DNA of 64,000 bases. Origin: Saliterribacillus persicus. GTDB taxonomy: Bacteria > Bacillota > Bacilli > Bacillales > Amphibacillaceae. The notes under the pieces were generated by a model. It was not told the origin of the DNA, did not search any database, and saw only the letters and a program-made list of their open reading frames with translations. The stretch covers positions 186,001-250,000 of the forward strand of contig NZ_QPJJ01000001.1 in assembly GCF_003337485.1 (NCBI RefSeq), given 5' to 3'. The translations under genes and the position numbers were made by a program. Shown here one piece after another: positions 1-8,025 of the stretch. Positions within the stretch are counted from its first letter, which is position 1; the number at the start of each line of letters is the position of its first letter.

Positions 1-546
1 ATTTTGGGTCCAAATTGCAACGGCATTAGGATCTACATGATGATCTTTCTCTCTTTTTAACACCAATTTTTCACCAACCGGTACCCATTTTGGCCATTGA
101 GCAGGTAAATTACGGTGCCTCATACCATGAATGTAAAAGCTTGAATACACTTTTTCATCCTTATGAATCTTCAAAGGTTGCTCAAACGAATACGTATCAT
201 TTGCTAAACGTCCTCGCGTCTCTTGCAATAATTCCATTTTTGTACAACTTTCATCCAATCCTAAATCTGACAATATTTCAAGGAAGTCTGCTCGATTAGA
301 AGAAGGTAGTCGACGATTAAAAGCTGTAAACAGTTCATCCGATTTATAGACTTTATTTGGATCTGGAAAAGCTGGATTTAGCATATATCCATTTTGAATA
401 GCGTCATTTAGCTTTAAGTGCCCAGTTTTACCATTTACGTACCTAAATTCATAATGATTATCAAAGAAGGAAAGTGTACCAATATGGTAAAATAAACGAT
501 TTTTAGGATTTTGCCAAACAACCCATAATGATTGTAAATTACTCAT
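1..546 (-). CDS. HIRAN-domain protein, cut by the window edge
   Basis: An open frame of 182 codons runs from an ATG at 546 to the left window edge with no stop. The first part (about residues 1-110) resembles the short N-terminal module that accompanies HipA-like kinases. Residues from about 140 on (YIHGMRHR, then LVLKREKDHHVDPNAVAIW) match the HIRAN fold, found in DNA-repair and helicase-linked proteins and thought to bind DNA ends. The ATG follows the stop codon of the upstream HipA-like gene with no gap, so the two are probably translationally coupled. The 3' end lies outside the window. Function is inferred from domain resemblance only. Confidence 0.7.
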   Translation of the reverse strand, partial: MSNLQSLWVVWQNPKNRLFYHIGTLSFFDNHYEFRYVNGKTGHLKLNDAIQNGYMLNPAFPDPNKVYKSDELFTAFNRRLPSSNRADFLEILSDLGLDESCTKMELLQETRGRLANDTYSFEQPLKIHKDEKVYSSFYIHGMRHRNLPAQWPKWVPVGEKLVLKREKDHHVDPNAVAIWTQN

Positions 547-1185
547 TTAACTCTTCCTTTCCTTTTCCTTAACCCATTGTAATATTTTATTTCTTCTAAA
601 TGGAATAATTTTTAGTAACCATTTTTCTTGATATTCACTTATAAATGATAAAGAATTAATATAATTATTGTATTCAGTTATATTAAAATCATTAATTTTT
701 TCAATAATTGATGCAGTTTCTTTGGGATATTCAGTTATTAAGTAATTCAATAATTGCTTTACCTTAACCTGCTTTTTCTCAAAGATTCCAGCTTTTGACT
801 TGGTGTTTTTCATGTACTTATTCATCATAGATTCATTTTCGATCATTTTAAGCAGATATGAATCTTCGAAACGAAAACCCAATGAAGCACCATTGTCATA
901 AATTGGTGACAAACGTATTTCGTCATTTGGATAAAATAATACCATCCAATTAAAAGGATGTCTATCTTGATTTCCAATGAGGGCGTCAAAAACAAGCATT
1001 TCTATAAAGTTTTTTTTAATTGAATTCCAGTATGGTAATCGTTGAATATAATTAAATCCATAAGTTAGTAAATCATAACCATTTAAGTCATTTTCTAATA
1101 GATATTTATACTCATCAAATATAGCGAGTAAAGACCCTCCTTCTTCATTGGCAACTGGATCTAATTCTGTCACAAAATTTTTCAA
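547..1185 (-). CDS. HipA-like kinase C-lobe protein, apparently lacking its N-lobe
   Basis: 212 residues starting at a TTG with AGAGGA eight bases upstream; an upstream in-frame stop excludes much extension. The segment FDALIGNQDRHPFNW followed by LSPIYDNGASLG carries the catalytic-loop (NxDRHxxN) and metal-binding (YDNG) signatures of HipA-like protein kinases. Members of this family are usually longer, with an ATP-binding N-lobe. Here the start lies just before the catalytic region, so the N-lobe is missing or encoded elsewhere. It directly precedes the HIRAN gene with no spacer. It could be a truncated remnant, or half of a split system with the HIRAN protein. Confidence 0.6.
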   Translation of the reverse strand: MKNFVTELDPVANEEGGSLLAIFDEYKYLLENDLNGYDLLTYGFNYIQRLPYWNSIKKNFIEMLVFDALIGNQDRHPFNWMVLFYPNDEIRLSPIYDNGASLGFRFEDSYLLKMIENESMMNKYMKNTKSKAGIFEKKQVKVKQLLNYLITEYPKETASIIEKINDFNITEYNNYINSLSFISEYQEKWLLKIIPFRRNKILQWVKEKERKS

Positions 1186-1302
1186 AAGACATCCTCTTCG
1201 GTCATTTCTATCTTTTATTTAAATGATAGAAAACTCGTATTCATTTGTTATCATATAAGTAGAGGTACTTTATTGAAAATATTTCACTTTATTTTTAAAA
1301 AC

Positions 1303-1328
1303 TGAAACATTTACAATTAAAATCCGTC
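1303..1328 (+). promoter_or_regulatory. ECF-sigma type promoter (TGAAAC-N16-CGTC)
   Basis: TGAAAC at 1303-1308, a 16-base spacer, then CGTC at 1325-1328, 34 bases before the sigma gene start. This is the consensus form for Bacillus ECF sigma factors (SigW/SigX class), so the operon is probably autoregulated. Confidence 0.7.
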
Positions 1329-1362
1329 TATTAAGTGAATTATATCTTGGAGGCCTTCTAAT

Positions 1363-1893
1363 ATGACTCAAATAAATAAAATAATTTCAGATTGGTTTTA
1401 TCAGTATAGTGATGATGTCTATCATTTTCTCGTCTATTATACTGGCACGGTGGATGTGGATGACCTCGTTCAAGAGGTGTTTATTCGAGCTGGGCGTGGA
1501 TACAAAAATTTCAACCATGATGCCAGTCCGAAAACTTGGTTAATCCGTATCGCCAGAAACATCGCTATTGATGAAAGCAGAAAAAAAGAAACAAAAATGA
1601 GCCGGCGAGCACATGAATATGATGAAAAAATCTTTAATCAGGAACAAAAAAATCCTATGAAGACTCCGGAAGATCAGCTTTTACATCAAGAAGAAATGCA
1701 GGAATTATATCATTCTATCAACCATTTAAAAACAGACTATCGAGATGTAGTGATTCTTCGAGCGATTAAAGGTTTTTCTATTCATGAAACTGCTGAAGCT
1801 TTAAGGTGGACTGAAGCTAAGGTTCGTGTCACGTATCACCGTGCAATAAACAAGCTTTCCGGTCAAGATGAAGGGAGGGATATCCATGCGTAA
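1363..1893 (+). CDS. ECF RNA polymerase sigma factor, SigX-like
   Basis: 176 residues with sigma region 2 (VDDLVQEVFIRAGRGYKNF, then KTWLIRIARNIAIDESRK) in the first half and region 4 helix-turn-helix (YRDVVILRAIKGFSIHETAEAL) near the C-terminus. Only regions 2 and 4 are present, as in extracytoplasmic-function sigma factors. The spacing and the KTWL...ARxxAID segment resemble Bacillus SigX. The start ATG has TTGGAGG upstream. The last eight bases overlap the start of the next gene, which encodes a membrane anti-sigma factor, and an ECF-type promoter lies upstream. Expected role: cell-envelope or surface-charge stress response. The exact sigma class (X, V or other) is not certain. Confidence 0.85.
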   Translation: MTQINKIISDWFYQYSDDVYHFLVYYTGTVDVDDLVQEVFIRAGRGYKNFNHDASPKTWLIRIARNIAIDESRKKETKMSRRAHEYDEKIFNQEQKNPMKTPEDQLLHQEEMQELYHSINHLKTDYRDVVILRAIKGFSIHETAEALRWTEAKVRVTYHRAINKLSGQDEGRDIHA

Positions 1894-3157
1894 AAGGGAT
1901 CCCAAAGATATCGAGCATAAATTAAAGAGCTTTCCTAAACAAGGATTAACAGATGAGAAGAAAAAACAGATGCATGAAAATATTATGAATCAATTGGAGG
2001 AGGATCAAAAAAATATGACACCTCTTAAAAAACCACTTCTTCATAATAAAGTATGGGTTAGCATTGCTACAGCCGCTGCGATTATCCTGATCGGTTTATT
2101 AAGTATCAATCAGTTTTTCATTGGTAACGAAAATGCAGAACAAAATCCACAGGTAGAAGAGGAAGAAACTGCGCCGCCAGAAGAGGAGCCTGAAACTTCG
2201 CCTGATCCGGCACCAGAAACTGAGACAGAAGATCAATCACCTCTTGAAAATCAAGAATTTACAGAAGTCACTGCACTTCAATTAATGCAAAAATATGAGG
2301 AAACGTTTACCGCCTTAATTGATGATAGTGATCAGCAAGGTGAAATCAGTATGTACTCATCGACCGAAGAAGTAAGGGCACATTTTAGAGAAGTACTGTC
2401 AGAAGATTTAACCGATTGGATGATCGACACGTATTTGGAAGACCGAGATGGAGACATTTACTTGATTGCTAAAGATGGTCCTACCTTCCTTGTTGAAGAT
2501 CAAAACTTCTCTATTGAGGAAGAAAGTGAAAACCATTTTAAAATCATTCAAGAACGAAATAATGAACTCTTAGGCCATTCCGAAATGACTTTCCATGCTA
2601 GATGGGACGATGAAAGATGGGTATTGGATGAGATTGATTACACCAGTTTAGAGAATCCTGATACCGCAGAACAAGCTGCGCAAAATATCATGGAAATCTT
2701 AGACCGACAGGATATGAATCAATTAGCAGAAGAAGTACACGATGAAAAAGGGCTACTCTTTTCTCCGTATATTCACGTTGAAGAAACCGCCCAGGTCTTT
2801 ACTCCAGCCGAAGTAGAAGAGCTACTTTCTCCAGAAAGTAACGCATACAACTGGGGGACGTATGACGGACGCGGTGATCCGATTGAGCTCACACCTGCTC
2901 AATATATAGAAGAGTTTGTGCCGACTGAACGCGTGCGTGCACCTGACGAGATCAATGTAAATGAATACATTTCTCGCGGAAATACTATTTCCAATTTGGA
3001 AGAACGCTTCTCTGAAGCCACTGTTGTGGAATACTACGTGGAAGGTACAAACGAATATGAAGGTATGGACTGGTTCGCCGTGAATTTTGTGTTAGAACAA
3101 AATGAGAATGGCGTATGGAAACTCGTAGCTATCGTAAGTGATCAGTGGACGACTTAA
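1886..3157 (+). CDS. RsiX-like membrane anti-sigma factor
   Basis: The start chosen is the ATG at 1886 (MRKRDPKD), preceded by AGGGAGGG; it overlaps the sigma gene stop. A cytoplasmic N-terminus of about 55 residues is followed by one membrane helix (SIATAAAIILIGLLSI), then an acidic proline/glutamate-rich linker and a large extracytoplasmic domain. This layout, and co-transcription with an ECF sigma factor, fit an anti-sigma protein of the RsiX type that holds the sigma factor inactive at the membrane. The extracellular domain shows internal similarity between its two halves in repeated ..DDERWVL/ENGVWKLV.. patterns. Sensing signal unknown. Confidence 0.75.
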   Translation: MRKRDPKDIEHKLKSFPKQGLTDEKKKQMHENIMNQLEEDQKNMTPLKKPLLHNKVWVSIATAAAIILIGLLSINQFFIGNENAEQNPQVEEEETAPPEEEPETSPDPAPETETEDQSPLENQEFTEVTALQLMQKYEETFTALIDDSDQQGEISMYSSTEEVRAHFREVLSEDLTDWMIDTYLEDRDGDIYLIAKDGPTFLVEDQNFSIEEESENHFKIIQERNNELLGHSEMTFHARWDDERWVLDEIDYTSLENPDTAEQAAQNIMEILDRQDMNQLAEEVHDEKGLLFSPYIHVEETAQVFTPAEVEELLSPESNAYNWGTYDGRGDPIELTPAQYIEEFVPTERVRAPDEINVNEYISRGNTISNLEERFSEATVVEYYVEGTNEYEGMDWFAVNFVLEQNENGVWKLVAIVSDQWTT

Positions 3158-3162
3158 AGGAA

Positions 3163-3200
3163 TACTACTTGAGGCGTTGTGCTTCAAGTAGTTTTTTTAT
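3163..3200 (+). terminator. Rho-independent terminator after the anti-sigma gene
   Basis: Inverted repeat ACTACTTGAGG / CTTCAAGTAGT with a short loop, followed by seven T, directly after the anti-sigma stop codon. Confidence 0.85.
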
Positions 3201-3317
3201 GTATAAATTTATTGTTTGAAGAGAAACATTGTAAATTTATGTTAAACTAAGGAAAATAATAATTGATTTTCAGCTATACAAAATGACTGTTTTAAAGATT
3301 AATAATTACGGAGGGAC

Positions 3318-3776
3318 ATGATGAAAAGGTTATATAAAATTATTTTCGTAATTAGTTTTATCTTTTATCTGTGCCTTCTATCCTCACTCTTGTTCTTAGG
3401 TTCGAGGGGGGATCAGTGGTCAAATATGACATTGTTTGAATATATGAGGGCATCGTCAAATTTTTCGCCACTTCAAACCATCAAGCTTTATCTAAACGCC
3501 TTGATTAATGGAAGTATGAATATTGAAATACCGATAAAAAACCTCTTTGGAAATCTAGTTTTATTTTCACCAATGGGGCTATACCTTCCTTATTTCTTTA
3601 AAGGAACAAGAAAAATAATAATATTCATTACTACGATGATTGTCCTATTATTTATGGTAGAATTCATTCAAATTGTTACAAGAAGAGGTAGCTTTGATAT
3701 AGATGATTTCATTTTGAATATGATTGGCGCGTTGTTCGGTTGGTTAATCGCAATCAAGCTTTTCTTCAAAAAATGA
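3318..3776 (+). CDS. VanZ-like family membrane protein
   Basis: 152 residues with four predicted membrane helices (about 5-27, 75-95, 100-120, 130-150). The central NLFGNLVLFSPMGLYLP and the late ..EFIQ.....GSFDIDDFILNMIGALFGW pattern are the hallmarks of VanZ-like proteins, whose namesake gives low-level teicoplanin resistance in enterococci. In Bacillus relatives most are of unknown function. The start has GGAGGG upstream; a second in-frame ATG lies one codon later. It stands alone between terminators. Confidence 0.8.
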   Translation: MMKRLYKIIFVISFIFYLCLLSSLLFLGSRGDQWSNMTLFEYMRASSNFSPLQTIKLYLNALINGSMNIEIPIKNLFGNLVLFSPMGLYLPYFFKGTRKIIIFITTMIVLLFMVEFIQIVTRRGSFDIDDFILNMIGALFGWLIAIKLFFKK

Positions 3777-3831
3777 TTACATAGAGGAAGTATTAATAAA
3801 TAGTTGTTTTTATTTTAATTAGGGGGATAAG

Positions 3832-4734
3832 ATGAAAAAATTATGGATATGCGTCATCTGTTTCAGTTTTCTTATAGGATGCTCCTTTGAAATTGGGGGT
3901 ACAACAGAAAAAGAGCAATCAACACCTGAAATAGAAAAAGACTGGTCAGAGATTAATTTATATGATTGGGAAAGGCAAGAAATTCGTTTAAGTGAGGAGG
4001 CTTTTCTAAACTATTTAGCATGGGTACCCAGTAACTTTGAAATATCCGAAATTAAAATGGTAGACGCAACAACAATAGAAGCTAAAATTCAAGAGCCACA
4101 AGACGAAGCGGCAGAAATGCTAGAAGCAACTGAATTGGAAGCAGAAAATTACGATGAAATGGTCGCTATGCTCATCGAGCCTCATCTACGTCAAGCTTAT
4201 AAAGCATCGACTTTTTACCAAGATCAACAAGAGCCTACTTTTCGTTTTCTCAATCAAAAAGATGAAGTTGTGATTGCATTTGAAAAAGATCAAGAAGAGC
4301 GACAAAAGGTTGAAGAAGCGATCGAAGAAGAGAATCGCACAGACTTAGGAAATTATGGTCTTGGTGATACTGTCGAGTTTAAAAATGAAATCATTACCTT
4401 CACAGGAGCATCTACTATTGCTAGGAGATTAGAAGATGAAATATACTCCCCGATTCACGTCGTTCGAGTTGGTGTTTCTTATGAAAATTTAGCAACTTAT
4501 CGATCATTTGCGGCCGCTTCCAGATTTGAGATAAAAGATCATAGAGGAAAGGAGTTGGATCTTTACGATTTAGATAATCAAATGAGCCAATTAGTAAACA
4601 ATGAATCCGAGATCCATGAGCCCATATATTTTGTTGCATCTGGTTATGCACCCTATAAACTGACATTCAGAACAGATACAGAAAAAGCAACCTGGCTAAT
4701 CTATAATGATGAAGTTGGTATTGCTGGAAATTAA
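3832..4734 (+). CDS. Putative lipoprotein of unknown function
   Basis: 300 residues with a clear lipoprotein signal: MKK, a hydrophobic stretch and the lipobox FLIGC, so the mature protein should begin at Cys17 and sit on the outer face of the membrane. The rest is acidic, hydrophilic and lacks further membrane segments. No domain is recognised. AGGGGGA precedes the start. It is followed by its own terminator and is probably monocistronic. Confidence 0.75.
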   Translation: MKKLWICVICFSFLIGCSFEIGGTTEKEQSTPEIEKDWSEINLYDWERQEIRLSEEAFLNYLAWVPSNFEISEIKMVDATTIEAKIQEPQDEAAEMLEATELEAENYDEMVAMLIEPHLRQAYKASTFYQDQQEPTFRFLNQKDEVVIAFEKDQEERQKVEEAIEEENRTDLGNYGLGDTVEFKNEIITFTGASTIARRLEDEIYSPIHVVRVGVSYENLATYRSFAAASRFEIKDHRGKELDLYDLDNQMSQLVNNESEIHEPIYFVASGYAPYKLTFRTDTEKATWLIYNDEVGIAGN

Positions 4735-4748
4735 TCTGGTGAAATTTA

Positions 4749-4795
4749 ATAATAGAGCATGACTAAGTGATTAAGCTTGGTTATGCTCTATTTTT
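4749..4795 (+). terminator. Rho-independent terminator
   Basis: AATAGAGCATGACTA and its near-complement TTGGTTATGCTCTATT form a long hairpin followed by TTTTTC just after the lipoprotein gene. Confidence 0.8.
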
Positions 4796-5160
4796 CATAT
4801 GTTAAGTCGATTTAAGCATCGATTTTCCCTTTAATAAATACCGCTCACTATTTAATTTAAAATTACCGCCCTCCCCCACTTTTCATCTCTTCTTTATATA
4901 TATTTAAGGAAGCTATTAACGTGTAGGTTCTAGACATAATTAGATTTAAAATAATTTTGTAAGACCTATGTCTCCATTTCACATGATTTATGCCCTCCAT
5001 TTTAGGGTTTTAATGGAAATAGGACCATGATAAATTAAATGTAATCGTTTTCATTATTACTTCTTCTTAAAACTTCTGTGTATAAACGATGCACTATCTC
5101 TAACTCTGGGGGTGACATTTTATTCTTATCTAGTTACTAAAATTATAAGGAGGACATTAT
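4796..5160 (+). promoter_or_regulatory. Upstream region of the cellulase gene with a perfect cre site at 5040-5053
   Basis: TGTAATCGTTTTCA at 5040-5053 matches the CcpA catabolite-responsive element consensus TGWAANCGNTNWCA at every defined position. It lies about 108 bases before the cellulase start, so glucose repression of the cellulase is likely. The ribosome binding site AAGGAGG is at about 5149-5155. Nothing else was recognised in this AT-rich stretch. Confidence 0.7.
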
Positions 5161-7767
5161 ATGTCTACAAGTAAAATCCTAAATTGTTTTTATCAAAAGT
5201 GTGCACTCTCTCTTTTCCTCACCATGATCTTCCTACTAGCCTTCCATGCTCCTCCAGAAGTACGCGCGGAAACAAACACCATAGATATAGAAACATACGC
5301 AGAAAATATGCAACCCGGCTGGAACCTAGGGAATTCCTTTGACGCCGTTGGTACAGATGAAACTGCTTGGGGAAATCCCCCTGTTACACAAGAATTAATT
5401 AAAAAAATTGCATCTGAAGGCTATAAAAGTATTCGAATTCCAGTTACCTTTGACCAACGTATGGCGGAAGGTCCTGATTATACGATAGATGCTGATTTTC
5501 TAAATCGTGTTGATCAGACGGTGCAATGGGCTTTAGACGAAGGACTATACGTGATGATTAATATTCACCACGATTCATGGCTTTGGCTTGAAGGTGGGAT
5601 GGCAACAGATCATGACAACTCCCTAGCTCGTTATGAAGCCATTTGGACACAGCTTTCTGCACATTTTAAGGATTACTCTACTAATCTAATGTTTGAAAGT
5701 ATTAATGAGCCTAGATTTCAGGCCTCAGAAGAGCAATCACAGGTATATTTAGATGAGCTTAATACTGCTTTTTACAACATTGTACGAGAATCAGGCGGGA
5801 AAAATGATAGCCGTCCACTTGTTTTGCCAACTTTGGATACGGGGTCTGAATCCCATAAAATTAATCCATTATATGACTATATCAAAGAGCTAAATGATCC
5901 GAATATTTTAGCAACTGTGCATTATTATGGTTTCTGGCCTTTTAGTGTTAATATCGCTGGCTACACCACTTTTGAACAAGACACGAAAAATGATATTATT
6001 CAAACGTTTGATCGCGTCCACGATACATTTAGCGCTAACGGTATTCCAGTTGTTATCGGTGAATACGGCTTACTTGGCTTTGATACGAGTACCGATGTTA
6101 TTCAGCAAGGTGAAAAATTAAAGTTTTTTGAATTTATGCTGCATTACGCACAGGAAAAAGATCTTGTCCATATGCTCTGGGATAATGGGCAGCATCTAGG
6201 CAGAAATTCACTTGAATGGTCTGACCCATCACTAATTGAGATGCTCAAGACAAGCTGGGAAGTAAGATCTGCAACAGCAAGCTCAAATGAAGTATATCTA
6301 AAAAAGGATGCTACAATAGAAGATCAAGTACTGACCCTAAACCTTCATGGGACCACATTCGAAGCATTGCTACACGACGGGCAAGCCCTTATTGAGGGTG
6401 AAGATTATCAGCTTAATGGTAATGAATTAATCTTAAAAGCAGGCTTACTTGAGTCTTTAACCGGATCAAATGATTTTGGTAAACAAGCAACACTCACTGC
6501 TAGTTTTAATCAAGGGATGGATTGGGATATTGAGGTGAAAACCTATGATACACCTGTATTAGATACGGCAGTTGGTGAGGCTTCTAATTTTACTATTCCT
6601 ACGACCTTTAATGGAGACCGATTAGCGACAATGGAAGCTATCTATCCAAGTGGTGAGGCTGCTGGCCCGCAAAACTGGACCACTTATAAAGAATTTGGCT
6701 ACACTTTTACACCGAACTATCAAGATAACGAAATCACGCTACGTGAAAATTTCTTTAATGAAGTAAATGATGGTGAAGTAAAATTAACCTTCCACTTCTG
6801 GAGTGGTGCGGAAATCACTTATACTATTACGAAATCGGCTAATTCTATTACCGGTGAACCGTTCACAGAAGAAGAAAATGAAACAGAAGACCAAAATGGT
6901 AATGAAACACCAGATGATCAAAATAAAAACGAAGATGAAAATGATCCAGACAAAGAGGATGAAGCAGGTAAAGATAAGGAAGATGAAAAAGATAAAGAAG
7001 AAGCCAAAGATGAAAATAAGAACGAAAACGATAACGATACAAAGTCAGAGGAAAAGAATGAGGAGCAAATCACACAAAAATCAAAAGTAACCAAACAACC
7101 GAGCGTAACGAATAATATTGCTAAAATCTTAAATGCTGATCTAACTGAAGTGAAAAATGGTGGCACACTCTTAGTTGATTTAAAAAAAGCAGATAATATG
7201 GATTTGGTAATCTTATCCTTAACGGAAGAACAAATTCATCGCCTCATCGAGAAAGATGTACAGCTTTCTATTATGCATGGTGGATTCCAAATGGATGTAC
7301 CTGCTTCCACTTTTTCAAAAGCAAAGGAAGATGCGGAAATACGCCTAGAAAAATTAGAGGCGGCGGCTGATGGGCTCAGTGATGTTTATGATTTGACGAT
7401 TGTTCAAGGGGGAACGGTAATTGATGAGTTCGCGGAACCTATTGCGCTCTCTTTTGTTGTGGATAGCACCAAAGAATTTGACGTGGAACGGTTAGGTGTT
7501 TATGTTAAAAATGCGGAAGCGGATGATTGGGAATTGGTTGGTGGAACGTATGAAGACGGAAAAGTGATTGCTTCAGCTGATCACTTTAGTGCCTTTGTTG
7601 TTTTAGAAGAAGCGAAACAGGTGAGTTCGATGGCTGATAAAGCTGGTGCGCTTTTGCCAGAAACAGCTACTAGCATGTTTAACTGGTTGGCTTTAAGTGC
7701 GGTATTTTTCTTGATTGGCGGAGGCTTGTTTCTTCGTCAGAGATGGTTAGTTAAAAACAGGGTGTGA
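5161..7767 (+). CDS. Cell-wall-anchored GH5 cellulase/beta-glucanase with CBM46
   Basis: 868 residues. Order: signal peptide 1-36 (cleavage near VRA-ET); GH5 barrel about 40-370 starting MQPGWNLGNSFDA, with acid/base Glu183 in INEP and nucleophile Glu301 in VVIGEYG; an Ig-like X2 module about 373-465; a CBM46-like beta-glucan-binding module about 466-562; an Asp/Glu/Lys/Asn-rich linker about 565-650; a module about 655-820 also found in the neighbouring amylopullulanase; LPETA sorting signal at 832, membrane helix and basic tail. The GH5-Ig-CBM46 order matches the Bacillus halodurans Cel5B type, active on beta-1,4 and mixed-linkage glucans or xyloglucan. A sortase should attach it to peptidoglycan. 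A cre site lies upstream. Confidence 0.9.
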   Translation: MSTSKILNCFYQKCALSLFLTMIFLLAFHAPPEVRAETNTIDIETYAENMQPGWNLGNSFDAVGTDETAWGNPPVTQELIKKIASEGYKSIRIPVTFDQRMAEGPDYTIDADFLNRVDQTVQWALDEGLYVMINIHHDSWLWLEGGMATDHDNSLARYEAIWTQLSAHFKDYSTNLMFESINEPRFQASEEQSQVYLDELNTAFYNIVRESGGKNDSRPLVLPTLDTGSESHKINPLYDYIKELNDPNILATVHYYGFWPFSVNIAGYTTFEQDTKNDIIQTFDRVHDTFSANGIPVVIGEYGLLGFDTSTDVIQQGEKLKFFEFMLHYAQEKDLVHMLWDNGQHLGRNSLEWSDPSLIEMLKTSWEVRSATASSNEVYLKKDATIEDQVLTLNLHGTTFEALLHDGQALIEGEDYQLNGNELILKAGLLESLTGSNDFGKQATLTASFNQGMDWDIEVKTYDTPVLDTAVGEASNFTIPTTFNGDRLATMEAIYPSGEAAGPQNWTTYKEFGYTFTPNYQDNEITLRENFFNEVNDGEVKLTFHFWSGAEITYTITKSANSITGEPFTEEENETEDQNGNETPDDQNKNEDENDPDKEDEAGKDKEDEKDKEEAKDENKNENDNDTKSEEKNEEQITQKSKVTKQPSVTNNIAKILNADLTEVKNGGTLLVDLKKADNMDLVILSLTEEQIHRLIEKDVQLSIMHGGFQMDVPASTFSKAKEDAEIRLEKLEAAADGLSDVYDLTIVQGGTVIDEFAEPIALSFVVDSTKEFDVERLGVYVKNAEADDWELVGGTYEDGKVIASADHFSAFVVLEEAKQVSSMADKAGALLPETATSMFNWLALSAVFFLIGGGLFLRQRWLVKNRV

Positions 7768-7785
7768 TAGCCCTGTTTTTTATTT
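7754..7785 (+). terminator. Terminator overlapping the cellulase stop codon
   Basis: ACAGGG..CCCTGT hairpin followed by TTTTTT; the TGA stop lies in the loop. A diverged copy of this hairpin is found at 15689-15722. Confidence 0.8.
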
Positions 7786-7830
7786 TGGATGTGCGTTATC
7801 TAGCTTTATAATGCAGTTATTTAATCATTC

Positions 7831-7884
7831 TTCTAATTGTACTTGACCTAGAATTAGGAAGGTGCGCGAATCCTGTTTTTCAAT
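7831..7884 (-). pseudogene. Remnant of the 3' end of a Crp/Fnr regulator gene
   Basis: About 54 bases that match, with few changes, the last codons of the intact Crp/Fnr gene at 15763-16434 (shared core TTCTAATTGTACTTGA, then CTAGAATTAGGAAGGTGCG). Only the C-terminal end is present, and similarity stops near 7884. It lies just after the cellulase terminator, in the same relative position as the intact Crp gene has to the cellulase-tail remnant at 15582. It is therefore one half of a duplicated junction flanking the amylopullulanase gene. Confidence 0.75.
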
Positions 7885-7969
7885 AAAAGTAATGAATTAA
7901 TCATCGAATTCAAAAAAGAAAAAGAGTCACTCGAGGGAAAATATTGTCCTGATTTTTCTAATTATACAC

Positions 7970-8016
7970 AAAAAGGCCCTATAGAGACTTTTTAAGTGTT
8001 CTCTCTATAAGGCGCA
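7970..8016 (-). terminator. Terminator of the amylopullulanase gene
   Basis: On the minus strand GCGCCTTATAGAGAGA pairs with TCTCTATAGGGC across a loop of about 12 bases and is followed by CTTTTTG. Confidence 0.8.
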
Positions 8017-8025
8017 TTTTATGCT

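Noticed and set aside
90-299. A plus-strand 69-codon frame near the left edge
   Set aside because: It is antisense to the clear HIRAN-domain gene and has no ribosome site or recognisable domain.
6803-7166. Lys-rich and Ser/Phe-rich frames opposite or out of frame with the cellulase linker
   Set aside because: They are by-products of the low-complexity Asp/Glu/Lys linker of the cellulase.
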